Notes: a model not told the origin generated them from the letters alone. Counted from the first letter of the stretch, positions 11,269-61,021 are shown. The stretch is DNA of 64,000 bases from Chrysogorgia sp. JL179-B06 (GCA_035772405.1 JAYKKM010000048.1:124001-188000); one strand, 5' to 3'. A program made the numbers and translations.

Positions 11269-14200
11269 CTAATCTAAAACCACAGACTTCATAATTTCCA
11301 AATGTTCTAAGGCACGAGAAGCGCCTTTGTTCTTAGCAATATTGTCTGTCTCTCCGGATCCAAATGTTACAACGGGAGGTTTTTTTGAGTTGCTGTTGAA
11401 TGTTATCTTTATAAAAACCTGATACTGGCCTCTCTTACTTTTATTTGGTAGATTAAAAAATTCAACAGTAAAACCTTCCACTTTTTGTTTTTCCTTGAGT
11501 TTTTCCATTGACTTTTCAATGTCAAAATAACCTTCAAGATCCAAGTTATGTGAAGGGGAGTCACTACGACAGGGACTTGAGTTATCATCATCCACATCAG
11601 AAGAGTGGGATGAATCAGAACTTGATGCTTGATTATAAGATGGTGATGTAGGAGTACTTTCCTAAAGTAAAAAAATAAATTAAAAAACTCAGGCTCATTC
11701 TCATGCTGGGTTGCCGTGTAAGTCTGCCACCGCAAGACTCACAAGTGCAGCAATGCCTTTATCATATTTCTAACAAAATATCAAATACATCAATGCTACT
11801 ATAATACATAACATAGCACCCAATATCTCTAGCCACAGGTGGTAGGGTCAACTACCACACTGGTGGCAAAAGGACAAAATATGCTATCTAACTGAGGCGC
11901 ATGCCAATAAGGGCATAGCGCCTCTCCCCAGGCTCACCAACGTGAGAAATCTGTTTCTTGCTTCTTTCATACTTCAGCCAGCACAGACATCATTGAAATG
12001 TTTGGTTTAGAGATTTTATTATGGTTAGAGTTTTGGATCCTGTAAAACCTACAACCCATAACATATAGTAGTGTCCATTTATGATCAACATCTAATTTCT
12101 CCTAATAATATCAATGGTTAACCAAGTATAGAGGTAATGAGAATAAAGGAAATGATCACCAAAGGTGAACTCAGACCTGTTTTACAACAACTTCTCCCAA
12201 CTAGTACTATAAGAAATGCTTGGAGACCAATTTAAATTTTGATCATCCAGGTTGTTGTAGTATTGAGAAAGACTATTGTTGGTGACTGATGTTTTGACGG
12301 CCTCAGCGGTGGTCATCTTCAGAGTCAAGTCATCTTCAGAGCCAAGTCCATTTGTATGTTGATATTGGAGAGTAAAGGGTTAATTGTAGTCTTATTTTAT
12401 AATATTGTATATTTATCTATTTGTATATCATTATTATTTATCATAATACCTTTACATCTGGTGAATCCACTTCATCTCCTTGAAGGATATTCAACATTTT
12501 TTCTGCTGCCTGTTTCTTTGCAGCTTTTTTTGTTGATCCACTTCCTTCACACTCAAGATCAGACATCATCTAAAATAAATAGAAATGAGGACATGCATAA
12601 GTTCCATTTATTTGGCTCAAAACTAGCCATGTTAAGATGTTAATGTACATGTCACTGAACATCATACTACCTTTACAAGACAAGTAAATGTTTTACAATG
12701 ACTGTCCCCATGTGCAACAGGAAATTCATATTCAGGCAGTTTCCACTTGTTTTTAGCAGCCATTACTTGAAGCTCACCAATGGCATTTTCAACTGAAAAT
12801 AATGGATCTGATGTACCACTTGAAGATGGATTCTGGAATAAAAATGCATATTTTCAAAACTGCTATTTTCAAAACAAATTCATTCAAGTAGAAACATTGG
12901 TAAAAAAATCACTAATACAGATTCATATCAATAGTTAAATTATATAAATTTAAAAAAAGTAAATTCTGGCATAAAACTAATAATTTTAGTCACTCAGTAG
13001 TGCACCTATCATTTGTTTCCACCACCCCTGGGACAGCGGGGAACCGTGGGGGATTTGACAAAGATTTGTTTCCCAGGTGACAAGCATTTGACAAAGAACG
13101 AATCCCGAGGGTCGGGGGATTAACTCATTCCCAGGTTTATTTAACAAAGACGCACCGGAAGTGAAACTCACTTTCGTTGCTATAGAAGTCTTTTTAATCA
13201 CCGAGAACCTTTCTGTCGAAGAAATTGCCAAGTCTTTGTTTGTCATACACTTAATGATACCACCTTAACATATGCTAATGAAAATCCTGAGCAACTTTAC
13301 TCAGAAATGAACAATGATTTGATAGTTCTAAAACAATGGCTTGATGCTAACAAACTTAGCTTAAATGTTCTAAAAACCAAATGTATGTTCATTGGTTCTC
13401 GGTGTAAACTGGCCTTGATTCCTGAAGATCCTAACATTGCTATAAATGGTCACAAAATAATGAGAGAAAAGAGTTACAAATGCTTAGGGATTGAAATTGA
13501 TGAAGTTCTTTCCTGGGATGTGCATATCTCGAATGTTGTTTCCAAAGTTGCCAAAACTATCGGTGCGTTAAGAAGACTTAAACCTTATTTGCCCCAATCA
13601 ACTTTGATTCTTATTTATAAATCTTTAATACTAACACAATTTGACTATTGTGATGGTGTATGGGGTAATTTGGGTAGAGGCCTAGCTCTTAAACTTGAAC
13701 AACTTCAATCTCGTGCAGCCAGAATTATTCTAGGAGCTGATTATTCTATTAGATCAGTTGATTTATTGTTTGAGTTAGGTTGGTCCACTCTTGAGGAGAG
13801 ACGTTCTCAGCACCTAGGTGTTACAATGTATAAAACCTTTAATAATTTGGCTCCTGAATATCTTTTCCAGAAATTTGTTCAAACAAATGCAATACATAAT
13901 CACAATCTACGTGGCTCAAATTATAAAATTTTTGTTCCTCGACCTCAATCCGAGGCACTTAAAAAAAGTTTTACCTACAGGGGGGCTGTTCTTTGGAATA
14001 GCTTCCCTCGGGAAAAAACATTAGCTCCTTCTTTATCTATTTTTAAATCTCGAGTGTGAAGTTGATTACTGATACTTAATTTTTGTCTCTCTTTGTATAT
14101 AGTTATTTTTAAAAAAATCTTAGTTAGTTACTTATGTATACGGCTACAAGGAAGAGCACTTTTTTGTGAATTGGACTCCGTATTGAAATAAAGTTTTAAT

Positions 14201-14917
14201 AATAATAATAATAATAATAATACATGCAATTGCGCCCCCTGTGAGTGGGGAATTTGACCGGAAAAATTTCAAAAGTTCAAATCCCCGTGGGTCTGCCCGC
14301 CCTCCCAGGGGTGGTGAAAACAAATGATAGGTGCATAGTGAGTACAAAATTCTCACCAAAATTATTAACTAATTATAAATATTAACTATCTCATTAATTA
14401 ACGAAATTTCGAGCTAGAAATTATTTCTAAAAACACAATTATTTCTAGAACTTACCGGAGAGGATTGTCTGACAGGAGTGGAGAAACCAACTTGAGGAGA
14501 AGTGACATCAGTACTACGTGTTTCATAATTTCGAACAACATTGAGTAATTCCTTCGCTGAGTTTTGTTTTGCTTCCTTTTTACTTCGTCCGTCACCAACT
14601 GCAGTAAGATCACCAAGTCTAGCGTTGAATTTAAATGAGTTTGTATTCCAGTTTAGTTCCGTACCTTCTTCAAAAATAGCTTCAGTTCTTAGTTGTTGTG
14701 CCAGCTCCATAACCACAGTGATCGCTGTTTTATTGTCAGAATCTAAGCTTTTAAGTATCCGGCATGCTTCCTTTTTATCCATACTTTTAAATGCCGTCAA
14801 ATACGTTCTGTATCCAAGGTTTTCTGCTGTGTTTATCAAAAAGCTTGCTCCATTGACTCCATTCAAACTTTCACTTTCGATTTTCGAAGGGGAAACCCCC
14901 CTGGACGGCACACACAA
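11269..14917 (-). CDS. TARBP2/PRKRA-like: Three-dsRBD protein of the TARBP2/PRKRA/Loquacious family
   Basis: By family, a double-stranded-RNA-binding partner of Dicer. Exons about 14917-14456, 12832-12671, 12569-12450 and 11661-11269 all join in phase 0; the stop is at 11269-11271. dsRBD1 lies in the first exon (ITVVMELAQQL to DGRSKKEAKQNSAKELL). dsRBD2 is split over exons 2 and 3 (NAIGELQVMAAKNKWKLPEY, HCKTFTCLVK, then GSGSTKKAAKKQAAEKML), with the G-x2-H and KK-x-A-K RNA-contact pattern intact. dsRBD3 ends in ASRALEHLEIM, lacks the KKxAK cluster and resembles the protein-binding third domain of TARBP2. A Ser/Asp-rich linker separates domains 2 and 3. The start is unresolved: the frame opens after a TGA near 14920 and its first ATG lies within KSMDKKEA, so an upstream exon is likely. 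Confidence 0.82.
12238..12345. mobile_element. Half copy of the CCAGGTTGTTGTAG MITE
   Basis: Only the left arm and core are present (GATCATCCAGGTTGTTGTAG to GGTCATCTTCAGAGTCAAG), in the last intron of the dsRBD gene. Confidence 0.65.
12999..14336. mobile_element. TIR element interrupted by a LINE
   Basis: Left end TGCACCTATCATTTGTTTCC then ACCACCCCTGGGA; right end TCCCAGGGGTGGTGAAAACA then AATGATAGGTGCA, its complement. The termini are about 1.3 kb apart because a LINE (13250-14221) sits inside. A TAG trinucleotide abuts both ends. The whole nest lies in the first intron of the dsRBD gene. Confidence 0.7.
13250..14221 (+). mobile_element. 5'-truncated LINE with partial reverse transcriptase
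   Basis: An open frame of about 250 codons continues upstream in frame to LNDTTLTYANENPEQLY, which corresponds to the region just after RT motif C (FADD), so the copy is truncated at the catalytic site. Downstream are typical RT thumb and C-terminal features (NKLSLNVLKTKCM, YKCLGIEID, LNRAARIILG-like SRAARIILGADY, RGAVLWNSFP). It ends in an (AAT)n tail. It is unusually intact for this window, so it is probably young. Confidence 0.8.
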
Positions 14918-15896
14918 TCAACCTCGTACCCACGCTCTTTGGAGCGGAGGTGAGCGATTATTTTTGTTGTCTCGATATTGACCCGACAGGCTTTGCGAAA
15001 CTGAGAAATGTGACTATATATCTCTGTACATGTGACCAGTGCATGTGCTTTCTTTCTTTTCGATCGAGAGGTTCGAACTGAAGTGTTTATGTCGCGATAA
15101 TGGCTGACTCAGTCGCCCCAGTCCCTTTCCTATTTCAGGGCGTCCCGCGCGCGCGCCTTCCTCTCAAATTTCCGCGCGGGCTGGTGCGATTGCATCATAG
15201 TTCCCTGCGCAGGCTAAAGTAGCCCGAATTAACGCCTAGCGGGCGTCTTGGTTTATTAATTTTATTCAACCATAATTTAATATTTCACAGTTATTGCGGC
15301 CCTTAAAGTGCACCTGACATCAAAAATTTTTATTGTCTTATTTGGAAGAACTTTTAAAATGATAAAGTAACTTATTTTGAAGATTTTCGTTTCTTCGCTT
15401 TCTTTTTGAGATATATCAGTTTGTTTGATATGCAAATGTGCGGAATTTACGTCACACATGCATAATGATTATCAGAAAATGTTATATATCTTTGCGTTCA
15501 TGAAATAAAAATACTAAAGTGTGAATAACACGTGTGTGCGTTTCTCCCACAACACCAATCCTCTCAATTTTAAAGGATTTCGTTCGAGAATGAAAGAGAT
15601 ATACACATTTCTCCAATAAGTCATTATGCATGTTGACGTAAATTCCGTACATTTGCATATCAAACAAACTGTTATATCTCAAAAAGAAAGCGAAGAAACG
15701 AAAATCGTCAAAAGAAGTTACTTTATCGTTTTAAAAGTTCTTCCAAATAAGACAATAAAAATGTTTGATGTCAGGGGCACTTTAACATAAAATATGGACT
15801 AAACAGAATACACTTTATGAACATAAAACTCAATAAGAAAGTAGCAATAAGACAAGAGGTATACCACTGGACAAACCTAGTTTTTCAAAAATTTGA
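14918..15896. other. Spacer between dsRBD 5' end and agrin-like 3' end
   Basis: Contains a GC-rich patch at about 15140-15240 (CGCGCGCGCGCC), a candidate promoter/CpG zone for the dsRBD gene, then the 15301-15791 foldback, which probably lies within the 3' UTR of the agrin-like gene. Minus-strand AATAAA candidates occur at the TTTATT near 15250 and within the foldback arm near 15331. Confidence 0.45.
15301..15791. mobile_element. Long foldback MITE flanked by TTAA, copy 1
   Basis: Arms of roughly 175 nt: the left starts TTAAAGTGCACCTGACATC, the right ends GATGTCAGGGGCACTTTAA, and they match almost throughout (TTGTCTTATTTGGAAGAAC in one, its complement in the other). TTAA on both sides suggests a piggyBac-type target duplication. 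It lies about 105 bases downstream of the agrin-like stop codon. Confidence 0.8.
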
Positions 15897-52952
<37,056 letters not shown>

Positions 52953-53379
52953 AGTTTAATTTCACCAGCAATGTCGGCTGACTCTCGTTTCTTGATAATA
53001 AATTGATATCGTGCTACGAATAATGTGAAAGACGAGAGGAAACAACATAACGGGATCCAGGATGTTTACAAAAACCGCTAAGAGGTGAATATTGGATTAA
53101 ATATAGTAATCGGATTTCGTTTGCTAATCATTGCAACTGTTAATTAGGCAATGACCACACAAGGTTTTAAACATCTCAAATGAACACAGACTTGTTCGCA
53201 GATTTACACACATTTTGTCCTCGACTCCTGTATTTCAAACATGAGTAGTTCAAAAGCGTATATCATTTTGTAATTGACAATAAAATATCGATCGCACAAT
53301 TTCCGTTCTGCTAATATTCTAGTGTGTGAATGAGATATATATATTACTGAGTTATGATGAATGTCGGGGTGTTGAAACA

Positions 53380-53692
53380 GACCGCATAGTTTGACGCTAC
53401 TCTGGCTTTAAAAGGTTTTTGAACGTAAAGTTACTGTCCACGACCCAATGTTTCGACACTCTAATCTAGTGTCTTCATCAGGGGTGATCGTTGTAAGATT
53501 ACTTAGGTTAGGATACCTATGTTTGTACCCTCATTAGCCTCATAGAACCGATGATAACGTTATCTATGAACAAGAATCCTAACCTAACAACGATCACCGC
53601 CGATGAAGACACTAGATTGGAGTGTCGAAACTTTGTCTAGCGTCAAACTATGTCTGATTTATCACCTGGTTGCGTTGGGAAATTATCTGTTG
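53380..53692. mobile_element. Foldback element, TTTGACGCTACTCTGG family, copy 2
   Basis: Left AGTTTGACGCTACTCTGGC, right GTCTAGCGTCAAACTATGTC; internal inverted CTTCATCAGGGGTGATCGTT / AACGATCACCGCCGATGAAG. Same family as 7000-7255. Confidence 0.7.
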
Positions 53693-53965
53693 AAGGTGTT
53701 GAAAGTGCGGTGTGTTGAAAATGAAAGTGCAAAATAACGAAAAGATTCCAATGTTAGAACAAGGATCGGGAATCCTGAATTTTAAGTATTAGTATAGGCA
53801 CACTTTCTAGTCACATTATTCACATGGTGGGCTACCATTGTTTTACGGTGGGCTACCATTGTTTAAACCTATAGAATTTGGTGGGCTACGCCGCCATGTT
53901 TGGAATAAAATATATATCGCATCGCCTCTTGTGCGCCCAGACACCGTTCGCCAAAAGAACGTACG

Positions 53966-54281
<316 letters not shown>

Positions 54282-54844
54282 TTTATTTCGGTAGGTAGCC
54301 CATTCAGTAAAAGCTGGTATTCAGACGGGCGCTACATTATTCAATTTAATTACATATGAAATAAAAATATCTTAAATTACATGAATTAAATTAATTAAAT
54401 ATACCTACAATTTAAAAGTTCTAAATTACAAAAGCTAAGAAATGATTACGTACTTTATCTAACGGCGAAGATTGTTTGATCCATTTGGCAGAGTATTAAA
54501 ATGATAAGCTGCTGTTATTTAAAATATTTCTTAAAAATTTCAATTTTGGGTTTAGTAAGATAAATGTTATTATAAATGTTTGCCATGAAACGGAAAACTT
54601 CAAAACTGTTACGCCGATATGTTTGGAATAAAATATCTGTTGTGCGCCCAGACACGCTATGAAACAAGCCTATAGGAAACGGTGGGCTAACCATTGTTTA
54701 AACATATAGAATTTAACACGGCGAGGGGTTAGGGTTACCATCTTTGTTGTTTTGGGGTTAGTGGTTATTTCAGGGTTTAGGATTAGCGGTTATAAGGTTT
54801 AGTTAATGTAGATATTATACACTCACAGCTACATGTTCCAATAC

Positions 54845-55282
54845 AACCTCGTACCCAGGGCATTTTGTCTGCACGGCGGAATCGGCTGGTCCATTCGATA
54901 ATGCGATTGGCTTGTCATAAAACTCAATTAATTCAGCCGAGTATAATTTATTCATCTAAATCTGAATGCTGTCTTCAAATTTTACAGCAAATTAGAAGTG
55001 ATAGCTTCCGCTAAATTGGATATATGCTTCTTCATACCTTTTGTAAGAGATAACCATGGATGTATGGTGGATTATTAAGCTTGTTAGCTGCTTTTATGCC
55101 GACGAATGCTGACATGAACAACTCTGAAGAGCATATTGAATATTTCTCAATTATTCAGGTCAACAAAGTAGACAAAGGCAATGGAACAAAGCCCACAAAA
55201 ATTATCATATCTAAACACCCAGAAATTCTGGGTGTCATGTGACCAGCCGATCGAGGCAAAATGCCCTGGGAACGAGGTTGGC
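54845..55282. mobile_element. Foldback element, CAACCTCGTACCCAGGGC termini
   Basis: Left CAACCTCGTACCCAGGGCAT TTTG, right CAAAATGCCCTGGGAACGAG GTTG; a second inner match CGGCTGGTC / GACCAGCCG. About 440 bp, non-coding. Confidence 0.7.
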
Positions 55283-57004
55283 CCAGTGAGTTGGCCAGGT
55301 TACCTCCTGAGTTGTGGCGCAGCAAGGATTCAAGATCTTCGTCTGTAATGAGGACATCGTCCTCGTCCATTCAATCCTTGATTGTAACAACACAGCCGGG
55401 GGGTTAGGAAGACACTTAAGGTTAGGAAGACACTTAAGGAGGGGTTAGGTAGGAAACTCATTAGGAGGGGGGGAGGTTTAGGATTGTTAAACCTATATAA
55501 TTTGGTGGGCTACGCCGACATGTTTGGAATAAAATATCGCAGGGTTCTAATCTAGGAGGTTTGAGGGGTGGAAGCTTCCCCCCCAAAAAAAAACCCAGCC
55601 CAGCCCAGCTTGGACGTAAGGTGGTGTATCGCGTGCATGTAACTTAATTCAACTCAACTGATTCAATATGAAATATATTATAAATTTTAATAAACACTAT
55701 AAAATGTTCTTAAAATCCTGGAAAGTGTTGTTTTTTAGTGTTTTATATGACTTTTCCAAACTTTCAGAATTGTGTAAAATCTTCCCCCAAAATGCAGGAA
55801 ATGGCATTTCAGAGACTAGATTTCAAAATGTTATCTTTTATCGGACCCCCCTTTCCGAATCCTGGCTACGTCCTTGCTTGGCTCTCAAACGAAAAATCCT
55901 AGATAGAACCCTGCTTCGGATCGCTTCTTGTGCGCCCAGACACCGTTCGCCCAAAGAACGTACGTTAGATAGATAGATAGTATTAGAAAACCCATTAGGT
56001 GGGGGGTTCGTGTTAGGATCTAAGTTGTTTTGGGGTTAGCAGTTCCATGATGTATTTCATCATATAGGCATGTCCGATCGCATGATAGCAGTACAATATC
56101 TCATTTCGTCCAACCTCTCGCATACTAAAAAAAGATCGTCCAGAAGACGACTCAGACGTAGTACCTCACGGTCACCTCAACTGTACGAATTTTCTAACCC
56201 TACCGCCCAGCGTGTTTTCAGTGTCCCTAACCCCCAGGACACCCAATCCCCTACTTGGGGTCCTAAATTAGTAGATTATTGAGAGAGACTAAGCATGTGG
56301 GACTAGTAATTGACTGTTACATGCATGCACTTACTCCCGGACATGCGCACGCCGTGGTTGATTTGCAGGTTATATACCACTAATCTTAAAAATAGGACTG
56401 GATTGAGCTTTCTATTGTATCTGATGAGCTGATTTTGAAGCCTGCACTTTGCATAATGTAAATTGACGAGAGATCATTAGAAGCTCCGAGTTTGCAAGAA
56501 AATCAAACTGTGACGCTCGCGAAATAGGTTTAGTGTCTGGCCAATATAGTTTCTTTGTTAACATTAAATGAATAAAATCTTGAACCTAATGCCATGAATC
56601 GTTTTGCCCAGTAATTTGAAAAATGTCTTCTGGTCCTCTTTATAGTAAAATTATTTTAGAGCACATAATTCAACAAAAACGCCCCCTGTGGAAATCAGCT
56701 TCGGTTGACGGGGTCAGCGTGGTTAAATAAAGTTATTCTCTATCTATCTTTACTAAAAACCTCATAGGATCCTCAGTTGGTCCCTTAGTAATGGCGGACT
56801 TCCGGCTTCATTTTCTGAACAATAGTTGCTCGATCCAGTCTTCTTTCGAGATCAGTGTTATATACCCAGATTCTGACTGGCATAATACCGTATCTCTGAG
56901 TAGATGACGTCACAGCATGTAACCGCTGATCGGATTTGGCGGAGAATTTAATGACGGACCCGTTTTTCGTTCAAATGTCTTGTTTTAGAACAAATATACA
57001 TATG

Positions 57005-57432
57005 GACTTATCGTACGTATTCCATATAAGGTCATATTGGACGGGACTAGGAAGAGCAAATACGTTGCCCTCGTTGGATATGAGATTGTTAACAAGTTAC
57101 GATATGTTCGATTATCCGCTCTTTTTAAGAAAACTACGTTCGCTAGCCAGATAAACTATATTGTAGCTTTGGGAATTGATTATTGCTCATGAAAACGTTT
57201 GTCGAAGACAGCCGAAAGTTCGTGTTTTTGTTTACAAGATCGTATCCGTAATACGAAAATTATATTTTTGAGCATGTTCGATTATCCGCTTTTAAAGAGA
57301 ACTAAGTTAGCTACCAGGATAAGCTAGGACCTTTGTTGTTTTGGGGTCGGAGGGCAATGTTTTTACTCGTCAGGGCAACGTATTTGCTCTTCCCAGTCCC
57401 GTTCGATATGACCTAATATGGAATACGTACAA
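57005..57432. mobile_element. Foldback element with ~57-bp arms
   Basis: Left arm GTACGTATTCCATATAAGGT CATATTGGACGGGACTAGGA, right arm TCCCAGTCCCGTTCGATATG ACCTAATATGGAATACGTAC. The interior contains two direct GTTCGATTATCCGCT copies. Confidence 0.75.
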
Positions 57433-57839
57433 AAAGTACCTATATTCAAATATCACACGAATAAAACAAAAAATTAAACGAAATTTTATTACAAGTGAAT
57501 AGTGCAAGATAAACTTAGAGTTAAGTAAGTGTGATTCTACATGAATAACTTCTAAATTGCATTAGAACAGATTACAGAAACTCTGAAAAAAAAGAAAGAG
57601 AAAATAGAATGTTAGTATAAAGAATAAAATACTAGAGTTTAAAATATCAACTTCTTCATCATCTGCATAAGGGACTGGATCGAGCATAAGGTTTCTGCGG
57701 AAAAACTGGAAACTATGGTTAGTACGAAGGTTAGTATTAGGGTTAATATTAGGGTGATGGTTAGTATAAGGGTTTGATTTTGGGTTAGGGTTATTTTTCA
57801 AACCTGTATACTAAACCTCGCCCCTATATTATCGACCTG

Positions 57840-58200
57840 TACTCGCTGTAGACACACGCGCCATGATTTTGCTCCGGTTCTTCGCGGGATTCGTCATACT
57901 GAGGAAAACCTAGTGCAGGCCTTGTTACGCACTGCAGCGGATCAACTTCGACCACCTTATTTTTCTCAAACACGTCGTTTGATATTTGAGCACTTAAGTC
58001 AGCACTTAAGACTTTTCTTTTTTAAAATTAATAGTTTTTGTTCATAGTGCATGCTAATATATGTAGTACATAAGTAGGCTTTATCTTATAATGAGACTGT
58101 AATTTGTTTTATAAGTAACATTGAGAATATATTGTTGTAAGAGCATTGAGATTATTGTATAATGCTCCGAATACGTCTTTATTATTATTATTATTATTAA
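57840..58200 (+). mobile_element. LINE 3' end with (ATT)n tail
   Basis: The 3' UTR (GTAGGCTTTATCTTATAATG, GAGCATTGAGATTATTGTAT) matches the duplicated segment at 9215-9694, ending GCTCCGAATACGTC then (TTA)n. The upstream 170 bases may be RT C-terminal coding but no clear motif was read. Confidence 0.6.
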
Positions 58201-58235
58201 CCCTCATACTAACCCTAGTTTTCAGTCTTTCCGCG

Positions 58236-58740
58236 GATACTCCAGTCAAAACACAAATGTAGTTCATATGAAAGATCTTACTAACTTTAGTTTATTTCCA
58301 AAGTTTTAGCATTCAAATCAATTTAGTTAAGAAGATATGGCTAGTTGAAGTTAAACATTTGAGGATTTGGACGCGATATTGGTTTTGAAAATATGACATC
58401 ATTGAGTGATTCTTTATCGGCAGTGGAGTTGTTTTGATGGCGATCACATAGTAATAGCTGTTGTGAATGCTCTTTGGATGAAAATTAGTCGAAATAAACT
58501 ATTGAGTTCCTCATGCAGGAAAGTAGAGGAGCTTCTTAGGCATAATACGAGATAGAATCACTCAGTGACGTCAAATTTGAGAAACAAATATGGCGTCGAA
58601 ATGGGACAAACTCTCCAACTTCAACTAGCCATATATTCTCAACTAAATTGATAGGAATGCTGAAACTTTGGAAATAAACAAAAGTCAGTAAGATCTTTCA
58701 TATGAACTACATTTGTATTTTGACTGCAGTATCCCTTTAA
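58236..58740. mobile_element. Long foldback, GGATACTSCAGTC termini
   Basis: Left GGATACTCCAGTCAAAACAC, right TTTTGACTGCAGTATCCC; arms of about 110-130 nt with shared ACATTTGTRTTTTGACT and CAACTAGCCATAT segments. TTAA adjoins the right end (CCCTTTAA) but is not visible on the left, so the left terminus may be lost. Confidence 0.7.
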
Positions 58741-58814
58741 GTAATTTTTATCAGAAAGTGTCCAAGATTATAAATATATAAAAAAGCCCAGACATGACAT
58801 ATAGGAACTTTAAA

Positions 58815-59272
58815 GTGCTTATAAACCCAAAATGGGTTTTTGGTTAGTTAATAGGTTCTAGATTAGTTTTTGCGTTAAACTTTTAGTTTCGGAGATATAA
58901 AGGCTCAAAGTCACAATTTGTGAAAAAAGTAGCGCAGGCCGGGAGACTGGATCCGAGGAACGTGTTATGTTTCAATACTTATAAAAATATATTACAATTC
59001 GAGTAGACAAGGTAACATCGTAAAGACACATCGTTTGGGCACTTTTCAATAAAAACTCTTAAGATAGCTGTCAGCCTAGTTGTTGTTGAAGATGGGTTCC
59101 TCGGATCCAGGTCCCTCTACTTTTTTCAAAAAAATGGCACAATTTGCATGTTTGAGCCGTTATATCTCCGAAACTAAAAGTTTAACGCAAAAACTAATCC
59201 AGAACTTATTAACTAACTTTTTATGCTCTATCCGAATCACCAAAAACCCATTTTGGGTTTATAAGCACTTTA
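58815..59272. mobile_element. Long foldback flanked by TTAA, AGTGCTTATAAACCC termini
   Basis: Left TTAAAGTGCTTATAAACCCA, right GGGTTTATAAGCACTTTAA; arms of roughly 165 nt including AAACTTTTAGTTTCGGAGAT and its complement. Same size, architecture and AGTGC terminus as the 15301 and 16315 elements but a different interior. Confidence 0.75.
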
Positions 59273-59370
59273 AAAAGTAGTGCAATATGAAAGTGACAGA
59301 GAATCAAAGTAATGAAACTTGAAAGTTTGGAGTATTTTCCATCATTTACAAACAATACTTACCATTTCAC

Positions 59371-61021
59371 TATTCCTCATTCAAAAGTTCAGCGACGTCA
59401 GCTGTGGATAAAAAGAGAGAAACAATTTTGAATCAGATATTTTTTCCAAACTACACGAAAAATGCATTAAATAAATAAAGGCATTACCTGTATTAATATA
59501 TATGAATTTTTAATGCTAATACTAGATTCATAAAGATTTTGGATAAATGCAAATCCTAGATTAATAATTTCGGATTAATGCTAACATGAATAAATAAAAA
59601 GGCCAAACTATACTTACGGTCAAATTCGTCATATCTTTCATCATCTTCTTTTGGGTATTCATCATAATCCTCTTCATCAAATTTGTACTCCTCTTTCTCC
59701 TCTTCACTGTAGTCTTCATCAACATATTTTTCATATTCGTCTTCTTCCTCTTCATCAACATCCTCCTCTTTCTCCTCCTCACTGTAGTCTTCATCCTCCT
59801 CCTTCTCTTCACTGTAGTCTTCATCCTCCTCCTTCGCCTCCTCACTGTAGTCTTCATCCTCCTCTTTCTCCTCACTGTAGTCTTCATCAACATCTTTTGA
59901 TTCGTCATATTCGTCTTGTTCTTCCTCGCTGTAGTCTTCATCCTCCTTCTCCTCTTCACTGTAGTCTTCATCCTCCTCCTTCTCCTCCTCACTGTAGTCT
60001 TCATCCTCTTCTTTCTCCTCCTCACTGTAGTCTTCATCAACATCTTTTGGTTCGTCATATTCGTCTTGTTCTTCCTCGCTGTAGTCTTCATCCTCCTTCT
60101 CCTCTTCACTGTAGTCTTCATCCTCCTCCTTCTCCTCCTCGCTGTAGTCTTCATCCTCCTTCTCCTCCTCGCTGTAGTCTTCAGCCTCTTCCTCCTTCTC
60201 CTCACTGTAGTCTTCATTCTCCTCTTTCTCCTCCTCTTTCTCCTCCTCGCTGTAGTCTTCATCCTCCTCCTTCTCCTCCTCACTGTAGTCTTCGTCAACA
60301 TCTTTTGATTCTTCTACCTCTTCTTTCTCCTCCTCACTGTAGTCTTCGTCAACATCTTTTGATTCTTCTACCTCTTCTTTCTCCTCACTGTAGTCTTCGT
60401 CAACATCTTTTGATTCTTCTACCTCTTCTTTCTCCTCCTCACTGTAGTCCTCATCAACATCTTTTGGCTGTTCAACCTCCTCTTTCTCCTCACTGTAGTC
60501 TTCGTCAACATCTTTTGATTCTTCTGCCTCTTCTTTCTCCTCCTCACTGTAGTCTTCATCAACATCTTTTGATTCTTCTACCTCTTCTTTCTCCTCCTCA
60601 CTGTAGTCTTCGTCAACATCTTTTGATTCTTCTACCTCTTCTTTCTCCTCCTCACTGTAGTCCTCATCAACATCTTTTGGCTGTTCAACCTCCTCTTTCT
60701 CCTCACTGTAGTCTTCGTCAACATCTTTTGATTCTTCTACCTCTTCTTTCTCCTCCTCACTGTAGTCTTCGTCAACATCTTTTGATTCTTCTACCTCTTC
60801 TTTCTCCTCCTCACTGTAGTCTTCATTAACATATTTTGGTTCTTCATCCTTCTCTTTCTCCTCCTCATTGTAGTCTTCCTTCTTTTCTGATACATCATAC
60901 TCGTTTGCTTTCTCGTAATCTCTGTAGTCTTCTCTTGTCTTTTCAAGCTCATCAAACACCTTGTCAACTACAGGCTGTTTATCAGCATAGTAATTCATGA
61001 AGGATCTCAACGTTGCTTCAT
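59371..61021 (-). CDS. Extremely acidic DYSEEEKEE-repeat protein, 3' two exons
   Basis: Exon 61021-59618 (1,404 nt, phase 1-1) and terminal exon 59402-59371 (DVAELLNEE then TAG); the 5' end lies beyond the satellite, outside the window. After about 60 residues of ordinary charged sequence (ATLRSFMNYYADKQPVVDKV, EKTREDYRDYEKANEYD), some 30 copies of DYSEEEKEE follow, alternating with VEESKDVDE or EDE spacers, then a tyrosine-rich acidic end (FDEEDYDEYPKEDDERYDEF). The composition is almost only E, D, S, K, Y and V, and the DYSEE units could be Ser/Tyr phosphorylation sites. No domain is recognised. Acidic low-complexity proteins of this sort occur among calcium-binding and biomineral matrix proteins, but also among nuclear proteins; without the N-terminus neither is supported. 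Confidence 0.82.

Noticed and set aside
56936..57154. 72-residue ORF
   Set aside because: Overlaps the arm of a foldback element, with no recognisable domain or splice partner.
59651..60829. 392-codon plus-strand frame (HHCSLHPPPS type)
   Set aside because: Antisense shadow of the acidic repeat exon on the minus strand, which has proper acceptor, donor and a phase-matched terminal exon.
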